Shown here: positions 17,925 to 27,110 of the stretch, piece by piece | Position numbering within the stretch: the stretch's first letter is position 1 | How the letters are laid out: every line of letters starts with the position of its first letter | Assembly: GCA_001915385.1 (NCBI GenBank) | Contig: MNQK01000028.1 | Location: 1-64,000, forward strand | Origin: Bacteroidales bacterium 52_46 | Lineage (GTDB): Bacteria > Bacteroidota > Bacteroidia > Bacteroidales > Muribaculaceae | DNA: 64,000 bases | Direction of reading: 5' to 3' | Notes under the pieces: generated by a model | What the model was told of the DNA's origin: nothing | Databases searched by the model: none | Seen by the model: only the letters and a program-made list of their open reading frames with translations | Translations under genes and position numbers: made by a program

Positions 17925-19970
17925 TTACCATATCACTACCTGCTCGGAAGCGGGACGGAACATCGGGTCGCCCTCCTTGATTGAGAATGCCTCGAAGAAG
18001 GGGGTGATGTTGCGCAGTGTCACGTTCACGCGGTTTTTGCCGAGCGAGTGCACGTCGACGGTAGTGAGCTGGCGTATAGTTTCGGGGCGGATATTGCTGG
18101 CCCATACGTTGGCATAGTTCATGTAGAATACCTGCATCGGGTCGAAACCGTCGATTTTGGCTTCTTCCGAAGTGATGTCGACACCTTTTGCTTTCTGTGA
18201 GTCGAGGAATGCCGTGCGGGCGATGCGCAGACCGCCCTGGTCGGCTATATTCTCGCCGAGGGTATATTCGCCGTTGGCGTTGAGGCCGGGGAGCACTTCG
18301 ACAGCGCTGAACTGGTCTACGAGACCCTTGGTCAGGGCAGTGAATGCTTCGGTATCCTCGGGAGTCCACCAGTCGACCATGTTGCCGGCAGCGTCGAAGT
18401 TGCGGCCCTGGTCATCGAATCCGTGGGTCATCTCGTGGCCGATTACCACGCCGATTGCGCCGTAGTTCTCGGCGTCGGAAGCCTCGGGGTCGAAATAGGG
18501 AGCCTGGAGGATGGCGGCGGGGAACACGATTTCATTGGCCATCGGGTTGTAGTAGGCGTTGACGGTCTGAGGTGTCATGCCCCATTCGGTCTTGTCGACC
18601 GGTTTGCCCCATTTCGAGTATGTCTCGTTCTGGTGCCACATGCCTACGTTGTGCATGTTCTCGTAGAACGACAGGGCCGGGTCGACGGTGAGTTCGGTAT
18701 AGTCTTTCCACTTGTCGGGATAGCCGATTTTCACAGTGAAGGCGTTCAGCTTCTTGATGGCGTTGAGCTTGGTGTCGTCGCTCATCCAGGGGAGGTTGAT
18801 GATATGTTTGCCAAGTGCGCGGCGCAGGTTCTCGACGAGGCCGAGCATATATTCCTTTGACGACTCGGGGAAGTATTTCTCGACATAGAGCTGGCCGATA
18901 GCCTCGCCCATGCTGCCTTCGACGGCGCCGAGGGCGCGTTTCCAGCGCGGACGCTGTGTCTGGGCGCCCGAGAGCACTTTGCTGAACTCAAACGCGGCGT
19001 CGGTGAAGTCGTCGGAGAGCGAACCTGCCGCCTGGCGCACGTAGTTCCACAGGTAGTAGTCTTTTTTCTCGCGGTCGGTAAGCGAAGCCATCAGGTTGTC
19101 GGCCTGCTTTACGGTGTTGATTTCGGTCACGATAACCGATTCGGGCATGATGCCGTTCATCGTCTCGGGGAAGAAACGGTTCCAGTTGATTGAGGGATAC
19201 ATCTCCTTGAGCTGTGCGAACGTGCGGGGATTGTACATCGCCGGGATGTTGCGGCTCTCCTCGCGGGTCCAGGTGGAGTCGGCGAGAGCTGTCTCGATTT
19301 TCATCACGTTCTTCACGATGCGGCGGGCATCCTTTTTGGAATATCCGGCGAGTGTCATCTCTTTCTCGATGAGCTTCTTGTAGGCCTCACGTATCTTTAC
19401 GTTCTCTTTGTCGTCGCTCAGATAGTAGTCGCGGTCGCCGAGAGTGGTGCCGCCACCGCCTATATACATGGCGTAGACATTGGAGTTGGCGAGGTCGGGC
19501 TGTATGCCGGCCGAGAAGAAGGGGCTTGCATAGTTGCCGTGCATCCAGAGGAAGATGTCTTCCATCTCTTCGGGTTTGGCATTCTCAATGCGGCTGAGGT
19601 CGGCTTTGATAGGTGCTGCTCCCTCGGTGTTGCGGCGTACGGAGTCCATGGCCTGCTGGTAGATGGTCGATACCTTGAATGCCACCGTGCCCGGTTCGGG
19701 GTTGGCGGCTGCGAGTCCGGTCACTATCTCTTTCACGTGGTCGCGTGCCTGCTCGGCGAGCTTGTCGAACTGTCCGTAGCGCGAATACTCGGGGGTGAGG
19801 GGATTGGCGTCCATCCATCCCTTGTTGACGTGGGTGTAGAAGTCGTCGCCGGCCTTGACATTATTGTCGATGTAGCCGGCATTGAGGCTTTTGAGATGCT
19901 CCTCGGCCGACATTCCTGAAATGCCGCCCATTGCGAGAGCGCAAGCCAATGCTAATTTGATTGATTTCAT
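17925..19970 (-). CDS. M13 family metallopeptidase (neprilysin/PepO-like)
   Basis: Zinc endopeptidase, 681 aa, the usual length of bacterial M13 enzymes. It has a signal peptide (about 1-22), so it acts in the periplasm or outside. Visible motifs: HEMTH (His512, Glu513, His516), ENIADQGG (third ligand Glu573, Asp577), the substrate-binding NAYYNP (about 470) and the C-terminal VVIW. The N-terminal helical M13_N part spans about 40-420. Single gene, convergent with the C10 protease; small peptides are the family's usual substrates. Confidence 0.95.
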   Translation of the reverse strand: MKSIKLALACALAMGGISGMSAEEHLKSLNAGYIDNNVKAGDDFYTHVNKGWMDANPLTPEYSRYGQFDKLAEQARDHVKEIVTGLAAANPEPGTVAFKVSTIYQQAMDSVRRNTEGAAPIKADLSRIENAKPEEMEDIFLWMHGNYASPFFSAGIQPDLANSNVYAMYIGGGGTTLGDRDYYLSDDKENVKIREAYKKLIEKEMTLAGYSKKDARRIVKNVMKIETALADSTWTREESRNIPAMYNPRTFAQLKEMYPSINWNRFFPETMNGIMPESVIVTEINTVKQADNLMASLTDREKKDYYLWNYVRQAAGSLSDDFTDAAFEFSKVLSGAQTQRPRWKRALGAVEGSMGEAIGQLYVEKYFPESSKEYMLGLVENLRRALGKHIINLPWMSDDTKLNAIKKLNAFTVKIGYPDKWKDYTELTVDPALSFYENMHNVGMWHQNETYSKWGKPVDKTEWGMTPQTVNAYYNPMANEIVFPAAILQAPYFDPEASDAENYGAIGVVIGHEMTHGFDDQGRNFDAAGNMVDWWTPEDTEAFTALTKGLVDQFSAVEVLPGLNANGEYTLGENIADQGGLRIARTAFLDSQKAKGVDITSEEAKIDGFDPMQVFYMNYANVWASNIRPETIRQLTTVDVHSLGKNRVNVTLRNITPFFEAFSIKEGDPMFRPASEQVVIW

Positions 19971-20130
19971 AAAAAACAGATATATTTGTGTAGTTTACTT
20001 TTTTGTAGGATGTCGCTTTTCGGGAGATTCCTGCTTTTCCCGCAGGAGATGAGAAGGAAACGGCGCGGAGTATGTATCCTGTTGTTAGACGCGCAAGGTG
20101 CCTGTTTGTTACACGGCGCCCGGGAGATTT

Positions 20131-21204
20131 TTATGTCATACGCAGCACGATGACGCCCGTGGAGTCAAACCGCGGCAGTGCGCTGACCTGCACCGGGGCA
20201 TTGCGCGAGGCTATGCTTTCAGAGCCGTCGCCCGGTTCGATGCCGATACCGCGCAGTGCGCTGCATACGGCCGACAGAGCTGTCTCGGGGGTATTGTTGT
20301 CGTGGGAGAGATGGCATAGGAATATGTTGCGGAGCGACGGCGTGTAGATATTTTTCAGATAAGCTGCCGTTGCCGCGTTGTCCATGTGACCTCTTTCGGC
20401 CATGATGCGGGCTTTGAGATATTCGGGATAGCGTCCGTTGAGAAGCATGGTCAGGTCATAGTTGGCTTCTATCATGAGGTGGTTGGCCTGGCGTATGTAG
20501 TAGTCGGCGCGTTCGGTCACGGTGCCCATGTCGGTGGCGACGACAAATTTATGCTCGCCTGCCGAGATGAAAAATCCCACATTGTCAGTTCCGTCATGCG
20601 ACACATCGAACGGTGTTATTACGAAGTCCGACAGATGAAACGGAAACTCCTTGAATATCGGCTGGTGGTAGTCCTTGATGCGCCGTGATATGTTGTGCCG
20701 GCGCAGCATGCCGTTGAGAGTGGCCGGAGTGCAGTAGATGCGCAGGTGGCGGTTGCGGCGCACGAGTGTGTAGGCGTATCTGACGTGGTCGCCGTGGTCG
20801 TGTGTGAGTATGATGCCGCCGATAGTACGTATGTCTATGCAGTTGCGTTCCAGTTCCTGATATACCTTAGTCGGGTCGATGCCGGCGTCGATGAGTATGC
20901 CGAAACGGTCGTTGCCGAGATATGAGCAGTTGCCCGAACTGCCGCTCCCGAATGATATGAACCGCAATGTGGCCACCGGTCGGGTCGATGTGAGCGGCTC
21001 TATGCTGTCGGGAAGCGATGCCGCGAGTGCCTCCGCCTCGCCTCCGCTCATGCCGCGTTCGGCGGTTTTACGCGGACGGCCGGGGCTTACGCCCTGTTTT
21101 CTGACGGGTTCGGGCGACGCGTCGGCGCCCTCCTGCAGGAGCATCTCGTCGAAGAGCCCCGGAAGGTAACGGGTGTCGAATGATATTTTTTTGCGTCGGG
21201 CCAT
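20131..21204 (-). CDS. Metallo-beta-lactamase-fold hydrolase, YycJ/WalJ-like
   Basis: 357 aa. The core (about 80-340) starts RFISFGSGSSGNCSYL and carries the metal site THDHGDH plus further ligands (VSHDGTDNVG, ATDMG, LCHLSHDNNTPE), as in YycJ-type nucleases. Distinctive: about 75 residues of low-complexity, basic and Pro-rich sequence precede the core; homologues usually begin at the core. No better in-frame ATG lies at the core boundary, so the extension may be real. Last of the minus-strand run from pdxJ, 59 bp after the methyltransferase gene. Confidence 0.85.
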   Translation of the reverse strand: MARRKKISFDTRYLPGLFDEMLLQEGADASPEPVRKQGVSPGRPRKTAERGMSGGEAEALAASLPDSIEPLTSTRPVATLRFISFGSGSSGNCSYLGNDRFGILIDAGIDPTKVYQELERNCIDIRTIGGIILTHDHGDHVRYAYTLVRRNRHLRIYCTPATLNGMLRRHNISRRIKDYHQPIFKEFPFHLSDFVITPFDVSHDGTDNVGFFISAGEHKFVVATDMGTVTERADYYIRQANHLMIEANYDLTMLLNGRYPEYLKARIMAERGHMDNAATAAYLKNIYTPSLRNIFLCHLSHDNNTPETALSAVCSALRGIGIEPGDGSESIASRNAPVQVSALPRFDSTGVIVLRMT

Positions 21205-21263
21205 CAGCTCAGGTGTGTCGGTTTAAGTGAATATCTCGGTCGGTCGGAAATTTGTGTGGCAGG

Positions 21264-21977
21264 CTATTTGTAAAGCAGGAAAATAGCCGGTATCTTGTCG
21301 TAGTCGCGGGGCTGCCGCCGCCATTGCGCGAGCGTCAGGGTGGTGATGCGCTGCTCGCTTCCGGTCAGGTCGGTGGCCACGCACAGGCGCGTCGACGGGG
21401 GGAGAGCTGCGATTATGTCGTCAATCAGCCTGTTGTTGCGGTAGGGCGTCTCGATGAATATCTGCGTGCGGTTGTTGCGCATTATGTCGGCGTGCATCTG
21501 CTTGAGTGCCGCTGTGCGTTCGCTTCCGTGAATAGGCAGGTAGCCGAGAAACGTGAAGCTCTGTCCGTTGAATCCCGAACCCATAAGCGACAGCAGTATG
21601 CTCGAAGGCCCCACGAGGGGCATCACGCGGTATCCCCGTCTGTGGGCTTCGGCTACGGCGAGGGCGCCGGGGTCGGCCACGGCGGGGCACCCCGCTTCCG
21701 AGATTATGCCCATGTCGAGCCCCTGCTCCATAGGCTCTAACATCGCTGGCACCGTCGCGGGGTCGGTGTTGACATCAAGCACCGAGAATGTCAGTTCGTC
21801 GATATTGATGTCGCGGTTGCATTTCTTCAGGAAACGGCGCGCGGTGCGCACATTCTCCACAATGAAATGCTTCACCCCGGTTATCAGTCCGATATTTACC
21901 GGGGGGAGAACATCGCCAACCGGAGCCTCGCTCAGGTTGGACGGGAAAAGATACAGGGCCGGACGCTTATTTTCCAT
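21264..21977 (-). CDS. SAM-dependent methyltransferase, tetrapyrrole methylase fold (RsmI-like)
   Basis: 237 aa. It contains SEAGCPAVADPGALAVAEAHR and LVGPSSILLSLMGSGFNGQSFTFLGYLP, which match the RsmI/YraL type (2'-O-methylation of C1402 in 16S rRNA). However the N-terminus lacks the usual GTLYVVATPIGNL and the protein is short, as in a Bacteroidetes paralogue family, so the substrate may differ. It overlaps the TonB-like gene by 11 bp, implying translational coupling. Confidence 0.8.
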   Translation of the reverse strand: MENKRPALYLFPSNLSEAPVGDVLPPVNIGLITGVKHFIVENVRTARRFLKKCNRDINIDELTFSVLDVNTDPATVPAMLEPMEQGLDMGIISEAGCPAVADPGALAVAEAHRRGYRVMPLVGPSSILLSLMGSGFNGQSFTFLGYLPIHGSERTAALKQMHADIMRNNRTQIFIETPYRNNRLIDDIIAALPPSTRLCVATDLTGSEQRITTLTLAQWRRQPRDYDKIPAIFLLYK

Positions 21978-22788
21978 TTGCGTCCTCCCATTTGAATATC
22001 ACGATGCCGGCGCGCGGTTCGGTGTCGTCGGAGGCGCGGCGGAATACACACTTCTCGGCGGCTTTCTTGCACGCTTCGATTGTGGCGCTGTTCTTGCCGG
22101 CGTTGCCGACGCAGTGTCCTTTCGTGGCCGAACCGGGACGCACCTTGCCTCCCGCCACTACCACTACGTTGATGCGTATCACGCCGAGTTCGGTGCTCCG
22201 CGGTGTCTTGTCGACGGGAACGGAGTAGGTGAGCGGTTCGTTGCCGCCGGGGCCGTTGTTGTTCTTGCTGCCGTCGGCTTTAGGGTCGGTCTTGCCGCCG
22301 GTGCCTTTGTCGGCGCCTGAGAACCGGTTGGCCATCTTGTTCTCGATGTTTTTCTTCGATTTCTGCTGGCGTGCTGCTTCCTGACGTGCGGCGTCGTCGG
22401 GCTTGGACGTGCCTTCGTTGACCTTTTTCTGCTGTACGGGCGACGGCTTTTCGCTCGATGTCAGATTGGCATGGTGGCCCTGCGTGTCGCCGCTGTTGTC
22501 GAGGTCGTATGATGTCTGCGTGTCGGCGTCGGAATCGATGTCCGACGAGCCGGGACTGTCGGTGTCGGCCTGCTCCTCCCATACGTCATCGGCCGACGAG
22601 GAGTAGGTGCTGACAAAGCTTTCCGGGTCTTCGATGTCCTCGGCTATGAGTTCAAACTCCTTTACCGGCGGCCATTGTTTCCCTTTGCTGACATTGACGT
22701 TCAGATGCCATGACACGAGCATCACAATAACTAATATTGCGACGGCCGCGGTCACGATGCCTGATATTATTTTTGGTCGTTTGTCCAT
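21967..22788 (-). CDS. TonB/TolA-like energy transducer
   Basis: 273 aa with one N-terminal transmembrane segment (about 8-27), a long acidic Ser/Asp then Lys/Gln-rich periplasmic spacer (about 40-175), and a C-terminal domain (about 195-270, GVIRINVVVVAGGKV ... GIVIFKW) resembling TonB C-terminal folds. It directly abuts exbD and is part of exbB-exbD-tonB. Such complexes pass proton-motive force to outer-membrane receptors, or (Tol type) help envelope constriction; no receptor is adjacent, so the choice is open. Confidence 0.8.
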   Translation of the reverse strand: MDKRPKIISGIVTAAVAILVIVMLVSWHLNVNVSKGKQWPPVKEFELIAEDIEDPESFVSTYSSSADDVWEEQADTDSPGSSDIDSDADTQTSYDLDNSGDTQGHHANLTSSEKPSPVQQKKVNEGTSKPDDAARQEAARQQKSKKNIENKMANRFSGADKGTGGKTDPKADGSKNNNGPGGNEPLTYSVPVDKTPRSTELGVIRINVVVVAGGKVRPGSATKGHCVGNAGKNSATIEACKKAAEKCVFRRASDDTEPRAGIVIFKWEDANGK

Positions 22789-23241
22789 TTATCTGTTCCG
22801 GGGTGTATTGTCGGTGGGTTTGTCGGTAGCGCGTAAAGGTTTTGTCGCGAGTACGATTGTGACATCGGCGTCGGCGCCTACGTTGAGTATCTTGACTATC
22901 TCGCCGTATTCGGCCTTCTCGTCGGCATAGAGCGCCACGGTGGTTTCTTCGGGCGACTGCTCTTTGGCGAGCATCAGCCATGTCTTGAGTTCGTCGGGCT
23001 GCATGGGCTGGCGCTCGGCGTCGCCCATGGCGGTTGATATGTTGCCCTCGGCGTCAAGCGAGATGCGTATGGTCGGCTTTTTGGTGGTCTGCTGCGATGA
23101 CTGCGGCAGGTTCACTTCGAGCGCTGTCGGGAATATATAGGTCGATGTGACCATGAAGAAGATGAGCAGCAGGAATATGACATCGGTCATAGATGCCATC
23201 GAGAATGCCGCCATCATGTTGTGTTGTCGCTTTAGAGCCAT
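22789..23241 (-). CDS. exbD: ExbD/TolR biopolymer transport protein
   Basis: 150 aa with one N-terminal transmembrane helix carrying the conserved Asp (MASMTDVIFLLLIFFMVTST) that conducts protons with ExbB, then a periplasmic domain (about 45-145). Thirteen bp follow exbB and there is no gap to the TonB-like gene. Confidence 0.93.
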   Translation of the reverse strand: MALKRQHNMMAAFSMASMTDVIFLLLIFFMVTSTYIFPTALEVNLPQSSQQTTKKPTIRISLDAEGNISTAMGDAERQPMQPDELKTWLMLAKEQSPEETTVALYADEKAEYGEIVKILNVGADADVTIVLATKPLRATDKPTDNTPRNR

Positions 23242-23254
23242 GACCTGACGGATT

Positions 23255-24010
23255 TTATGCGGGTTCGTTGAGAAGGTCCATGAACTCCATCGTCTTGCCC
23301 TCGAGCGAGGTCATGACGTTGTTGATTTTAGCTACAAGGATATTGTAGGCGAAGAGTGCCACGATACCTACGATCAGACCGGCGATTGTGGTGACGAGCG
23401 CGGTGTAGATACCGCCCGAGAATGTGGCGATGTCGGCGCTCGAACCCTGTGCCGAGATGTTGTAGAATGCCTGTACCATACCGATTACGGTGCCGAGGAA
23501 TCCGAGCATCGGGGCGCCTGAGGCGGTAGTGGCGAGCCAGGGCAGACCTTTCGATAATTTTGAAATCTCGATATTGCCGGTATTCTCGATGGCGACGAGC
23601 ACATCGCTCATGGGGCGGCCTATGCGCGATATGCCTTTGCCGATGAGGCGGGCGTAGGGCGTGCCGGTGTTCTTGCAGAGGTTGAGGGCGCTTTCTATCT
23701 CACCTTCATGGATATAATCCTTGATGCGGCGCATGAACGAGTCGTCCTGGCGGTTGGCCGAGCGGATTACTATCCATCGCTCTATGAAGAAATATATGCT
23801 GAAAAGGAGCAGCACGCCTATCGGTATCATAAGTATGCCTCCCTGCATGCAGAGGTCCCAGAATGAGAGTGATGCCACCGAGGCGGCGTTGGCAGTAGCG
23901 TCGGCTGCCGCAGTGGCCGTGTCGGCCAGCGATGCTGTAGTGTCGGCTGCGGCTGAAGTGAGAGTGTCAACGTATTCGTTGCCGGCTGAGGGAATGGTAA
24001 GTGTAAGCAT
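23255..24010 (-). CDS. exbB: ExbB/TolQ/MotA proton channel
   Basis: 251 aa. An Ala/Thr-rich N-terminal region (about 10-45) precedes TM1 (about 55-72); TM2 and TM3 lie in the C-terminal half, with LPWLATTASGAPMLGFLGTVIGMVQAF and ALVTTIAGLIVGIVALFAYN carrying the conserved Thr/Gly pattern of the channel. It forms the pentameric channel with ExbD. Probably transcribed from the pdxJ promoter, as the 120-bp gap shows only a 9-bp repeat array. Confidence 0.93.
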   Translation of the reverse strand: MLTLTIPSAGNEYVDTLTSAAADTTASLADTATAAADATANAASVASLSFWDLCMQGGILMIPIGVLLLFSIYFFIERWIVIRSANRQDDSFMRRIKDYIHEGEIESALNLCKNTGTPYARLIGKGISRIGRPMSDVLVAIENTGNIEISKLSKGLPWLATTASGAPMLGFLGTVIGMVQAFYNISAQGSSADIATFSGGIYTALVTTIAGLIVGIVALFAYNILVAKINNVMTSLEGKTMEFMDLLNEPA

Positions 24011-24071
24011 TATCGGTAGTTGGTTCGTGATTTATGGTTTGACTGATTGATTTATCGGAGAGGAGATTGGA

Positions 24072-24125
24072 GTCGGAGTTCTCGGAGTTCTCAGAGTACT
24101 CGGAGCTCTCTGAGGACTCTGAGCC
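24072..24125. repeat. 9-bp-period array, CTCNGAGNN x6
   Basis: Six consecutive 9-mers in register: GTCGGAGTT, CTCGGAGTT, CTCAGAGTA, CTCGGAGCT, CTCTGAGGA, CTCTGAGCC. Each core is a 7-nt palindrome with a free centre. It lies between pdxJ and exbB. Confidence 0.8.
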
Positions 24126-24130
24126 GCCTG

Positions 24131-24850
24131 TCATTTCACCAGGCAGTCCTTGTAGCTGCGTATGGTTTCGGCCAGACCCATGTACAGGGCGTCGCATATC
24201 AGGGCGTGGCCTATCGACACTTCGTTGAGGAACGGTACCGACTGCGCGAAGTAGCGTAGATTCTGAAGGCTCAGGTCATGGCCGGCATTGACTCCGAGTC
24301 CCGCCTTGTGGGCCGCGCGCGATGCTTCGACAAACGGAGCCACGGCCTTGTCGGGGTGGGAGAAGAAACCGTCGGCGTATGGCTTTGTGTACAGCTCCAC
24401 GCGGTCGGTGCCTGTCTTGGCTGCAAGCATTATGTTGTCGATGTCGGTCGAAACGAAAATCGAAGAGCGTATCTCGGCTTCGTGGAGGGCGTTGACTATC
24501 GAGGTGAGGAAGTCGAAGTGCTCTCCGACGTTCCACCCGGCCGACGATGTGAGGGCGTCGGGCGCGTCGGGCACGAGTGTCACCTGCGCCGGTTTCACTT
24601 TGAGCACCAGATCCATGAATTCGGGGGAGGGGTAGCCTTCGATATTGAATTCCGACTTCAGCGCCGGTCGCAGCTGGTACACGTCGGCACGTTTTATATG
24701 GCGCTCGTCGGGGCGCGGATGCACGGTGATGCCGTCGGCGCCGAAGCGCTCGCAGTCAAGCGCTACCTTGAGCAGGTCGGGATTGTTTTCACCGCGCGCG
24801 TTGCGCAGCGTGGCTATTTTGTTGATATTGACACTCAGACTGGTTGTCAT
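24131..24850 (-). CDS. pdxJ: Pyridoxine 5'-phosphate synthase PdxJ
   Basis: Condenses 1-deoxyxylulose 5-phosphate with 3-amino-2-oxopropyl phosphate to pyridoxine 5'-phosphate, the last step of de novo B6 synthesis. 239 aa, a TIM barrel beginning LSVNINKIATLRNARG, with the active-site DGITVHPRPDERHI, the Glu-containing IEGYPSPEF and AGHDLSLQNL. Normal length. First gene of the minus-strand run; its promoter is probably at 24951-24958. Confidence 0.96.
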   Translation of the reverse strand: MTTSLSVNINKIATLRNARGENNPDLLKVALDCERFGADGITVHPRPDERHIKRADVYQLRPALKSEFNIEGYPSPEFMDLVLKVKPAQVTLVPDAPDALTSSAGWNVGEHFDFLTSIVNALHEAEIRSSIFVSTDIDNIMLAAKTGTDRVELYTKPYADGFFSHPDKAVAPFVEASRAAHKAGLGVNAGHDLSLQNLRYFAQSVPFLNEVSIGHALICDALYMGLAETIRSYKDCLVK

Positions 24851-24924
24851 AGCTATCTAACTTAAAAATAAATAAAAATTATCTACAATTACGAAATATT
24901 ATCACGCATTAGCGATTTTATTCG

Positions 24925-24958
24925 TAAATTTGTAAAGTGAAATTTGATTACAAATTTA
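24925..24958. promoter_or_regulatory. Divergent -7 boxes for pdxJ and the ACT-domain gene
   Basis: TAAATTTG at 24925-24932 (plus) and CAAATTTA at 24951-24958 (TAAATTTG on the minus strand) are back-to-back matches to TAnnTTTG. They point to the plus-strand gene at about 25015 and to pdxJ. Confidence 0.5.
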
Positions 24959-25014
24959 GTCAGAATAGGCTATAATACAAAATATATCGTTTAAATTTTA
25001 ACCTTTCTTGGCAA

Positions 25015-25353
25015 TTGGATTTGGATAAAGACATACTTTTCCCTCGGTCGACCGACGCGTCGTCGCTTATGGTGGCTTGCCGCCCGCAGGACTATTCGGC
25101 GTCGGTGATAGCCCGGGCGGTCGAAGACTGCGGCGCGCATGTCATCAACCTCAATGTCCTTGCCTCCCATACATCGCACGGCGATGTGCAGGTGGCGCTG
25201 AGGATTGACCGGCGCAATCCGGTGCCGGCGGCGCGTTCGTTGCGCCGGTTCGGCTATGAGGTGGTTGAAATCGATGCACCCGAAGCCGACGACCCGTACG
25301 CCGAGCAGGCACGCAGCCGTGCCAACGAGTTGCTCCGCTATCTCGAAATCTGA
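25015..25353 (+). CDS. ACT-domain protein, apparent remnant of a CBS-ACT protein
   Basis: At most 112 aa. Residues about 17-85 (LMVACRPQDYSASVIARAVEDCG ... RRFGYEVVEI) match an ACT fold, and the tail (RSRANELLRYLEI) resembles the C-terminus of the CBS-pair plus ACT proteins found beside nadK in other Bacteroidales, from memory of the neighbourhood. The CBS pair is absent: upstream is AT-rich promoter DNA up to pdxJ. The start is uncertain (TTG at 25015 or 25021; the first ATG is 25069). It may be an ACT-only regulator or a decaying gene; the intact frame favours the former. Confidence 0.6.
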   Translation: MDLDKDILFPRSTDASSLMVACRPQDYSASVIARAVEDCGAHVINLNVLASHTSHGDVQVALRIDRRNPVPAARSLRRFGYEVVEIDAPEADDPYAEQARSRANELLRYLEI

Positions 25354-25436
25354 CCGTCGCAGGCAGTAGAATTATGTATAACCATCGCGCGGCATTGTGC
25401 CGCCATAATGATATAAACTCTTAAAAACCACGGAAA

Positions 25437-26321
25437 ATGAAGGTCGCACTCTATGGTAGCCGGCATCAGGACGCCCACGTCGGCGATATCGCGAAACTGG
25501 TAGTCCGTCTTATTGAAAACGGCGACGCAATGGTGATACACCGCAAGCTGTATGATTATCTTGTGTCGAACATCGGCGAGAATTTCGCGCGCGCCACGGC
25601 TTCCGTGACAGTGACGTCAGATGCCGGTTTTGCGGCCGACGTGGCTCTCAGCATCGGGGGCGACGGCACCTTTCTGCGCACGGCGCAATGGGTAGCCGAT
25701 TCCGAGATACCGATTATCGGTGTCAACACGGGCCGTCTCGGATTTCTCGCACCGTTCACCATCGAGGAGGCTGCCGAGGCCGTAATCGACCGCCGTCTCG
25801 TCAACTACGAAATCGAATGCCGCTCGCTGCTGCGCGTCGACCTGATAGGCGGTTCGCTCGATACATGGCCATACGCCATCAACGAAGTGGCCGTGCTCAA
25901 GAAGGACACCGCGTCGATGATTACGATTGACGCGCGTATAGACCGCGCACCGCTCGCCGACTATCTTTGCGACGGACTGATTGTGTCGACACCTACCGGC
26001 TCCACGGGCTATAACCTGTCGGTGGGCGGTCCGATTGTGCAGCCGCGTTCGCCGAGTTTCATCCTCTCGCCGGTGGCCGCTCATTCGCTTACGATGCGTC
26101 CGCTGGTGGTCGACGACTCGTCGCTGCTCGTGCTTAAGGTGTCGTCGCGCACGCCATCATTCCGTATAAGCCTCGACGGACGTTCGGTCAATCTGCCGTG
26201 CGGCACCGACATATATCTGTCACGTGCCCCGTTCGTAGTCAAGACAGTATGCCGTCCGGGACACAATTTCTTCGATACCCTGCGCCGCAAACTGCTATGG
26301 GGCGCTTCGGCTATCGACTGA
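25437..26321 (+). CDS. nadK: NAD kinase
   Basis: Phosphorylates NAD to NADP. 294 aa, normal length. The catalytic GGDGT lies at 74-78, followed by IIGVNTGRLGFLAPF; the second signature is TPTGSTGYNLSVGGPIV (about 183-200). ATG at 25437, 83 bp after the ACT gene, and 23 bp before the peptidase gene, so these three are probably cotranscribed. Confidence 0.96.
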   Translation: MKVALYGSRHQDAHVGDIAKLVVRLIENGDAMVIHRKLYDYLVSNIGENFARATASVTVTSDAGFAADVALSIGGDGTFLRTAQWVADSEIPIIGVNTGRLGFLAPFTIEEAAEAVIDRRLVNYEIECRSLLRVDLIGGSLDTWPYAINEVAVLKKDTASMITIDARIDRAPLADYLCDGLIVSTPTGSTGYNLSVGGPIVQPRSPSFILSPVAAHSLTMRPLVVDDSSLLVLKVSSRTPSFRISLDGRSVNLPCGTDIYLSRAPFVVKTVCRPGHNFFDTLRRKLLWGASAID

Positions 26322-26344
26322 TTGGAATATATTGGGGATAAACA

Positions 26345-27058
26345 GTGCAAAAAATATTGACTCATAAAGAATTGGGCGACGTGCTGGTGAAATTCAAACC
26401 CAACGCGCGACGTTTTATAGCCCGGTGGGCTACGGACCATGTCGACCTCACGGCGCCTGCCGTGGCTTCGGTGGCCGATACGCTCGCCGCGCTCGACCGT
26501 CTTGCTCCCCGTCTGCTCGCATGCCGGGTTCCCGATGTCGTGCGGTTTCATGACGGTCAGGAGATAAGGCTCGACGGACTTGTCATCGCTATAGTCAGGC
26601 AGGATTTCCGATGCGACAATATCTTCGTATCGCAGCGTGAGGCGGGGTATGCCACGGTGTCGGTAGGCGCGTCGTTCGATTTCGGGGAGGCTTCGACCAC
26701 GCAGTTCATATCCAAGGCATTAAAGACTATAGCCCGCAAAAATGCATCAAACATACTCCTGCCACGTGCGCGTGAGCTTGCGGCGCTCCACGGCTGCCGT
26801 CCGTCGGGTTGGCAGATTTCGTCAGGCAGCCGCATACTGGGCCAATGCAACGGGGCCGGCATTATCAAACTGTCATACATGAATCTTTTCCTCACATCCG
26901 AACTGCGTGATTATATAATATGTCACGAACTTGCACATCTGTCGGAACTTAACCACAGTCCTCGATTCCATCAGGTGTGCGACAGCTATCTCGGAGGCCG
27001 CGAAAAAGAACTGATAGCAAAACTCAAATCCTTCCACTGGCCCCTCCTCCGGAAATAA
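26345..27058 (+). CDS. YgjP-like zinc metallopeptidase domain protein
   Basis: 237 aa. The C-terminal part carries CHELAHLSELNHSPRFH (His194, Glu195, His198 and a further His), as in the YgjP/DUF45 group of HExxH proteins. The N-terminal 90 residues are less conserved. The start is probably GTG at 26345. The biological substrate of this family is not established. No signal peptide is visible. Confidence 0.85.
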   Translation: MQKILTHKELGDVLVKFKPNARRFIARWATDHVDLTAPAVASVADTLAALDRLAPRLLACRVPDVVRFHDGQEIRLDGLVIAIVRQDFRCDNIFVSQREAGYATVSVGASFDFGEASTTQFISKALKTIARKNASNILLPRARELAALHGCRPSGWQISSGSRILGQCNGAGIIKLSYMNLFLTSELRDYIICHELAHLSELNHSPRFHQVCDSYLGGREKELIAKLKSFHWPLLRK

Positions 27059-27110
27059 CGAGGGTGTATAACTCTATTTATTTTTATTTATTTTTTCAAC
27101 ATAAATAACT

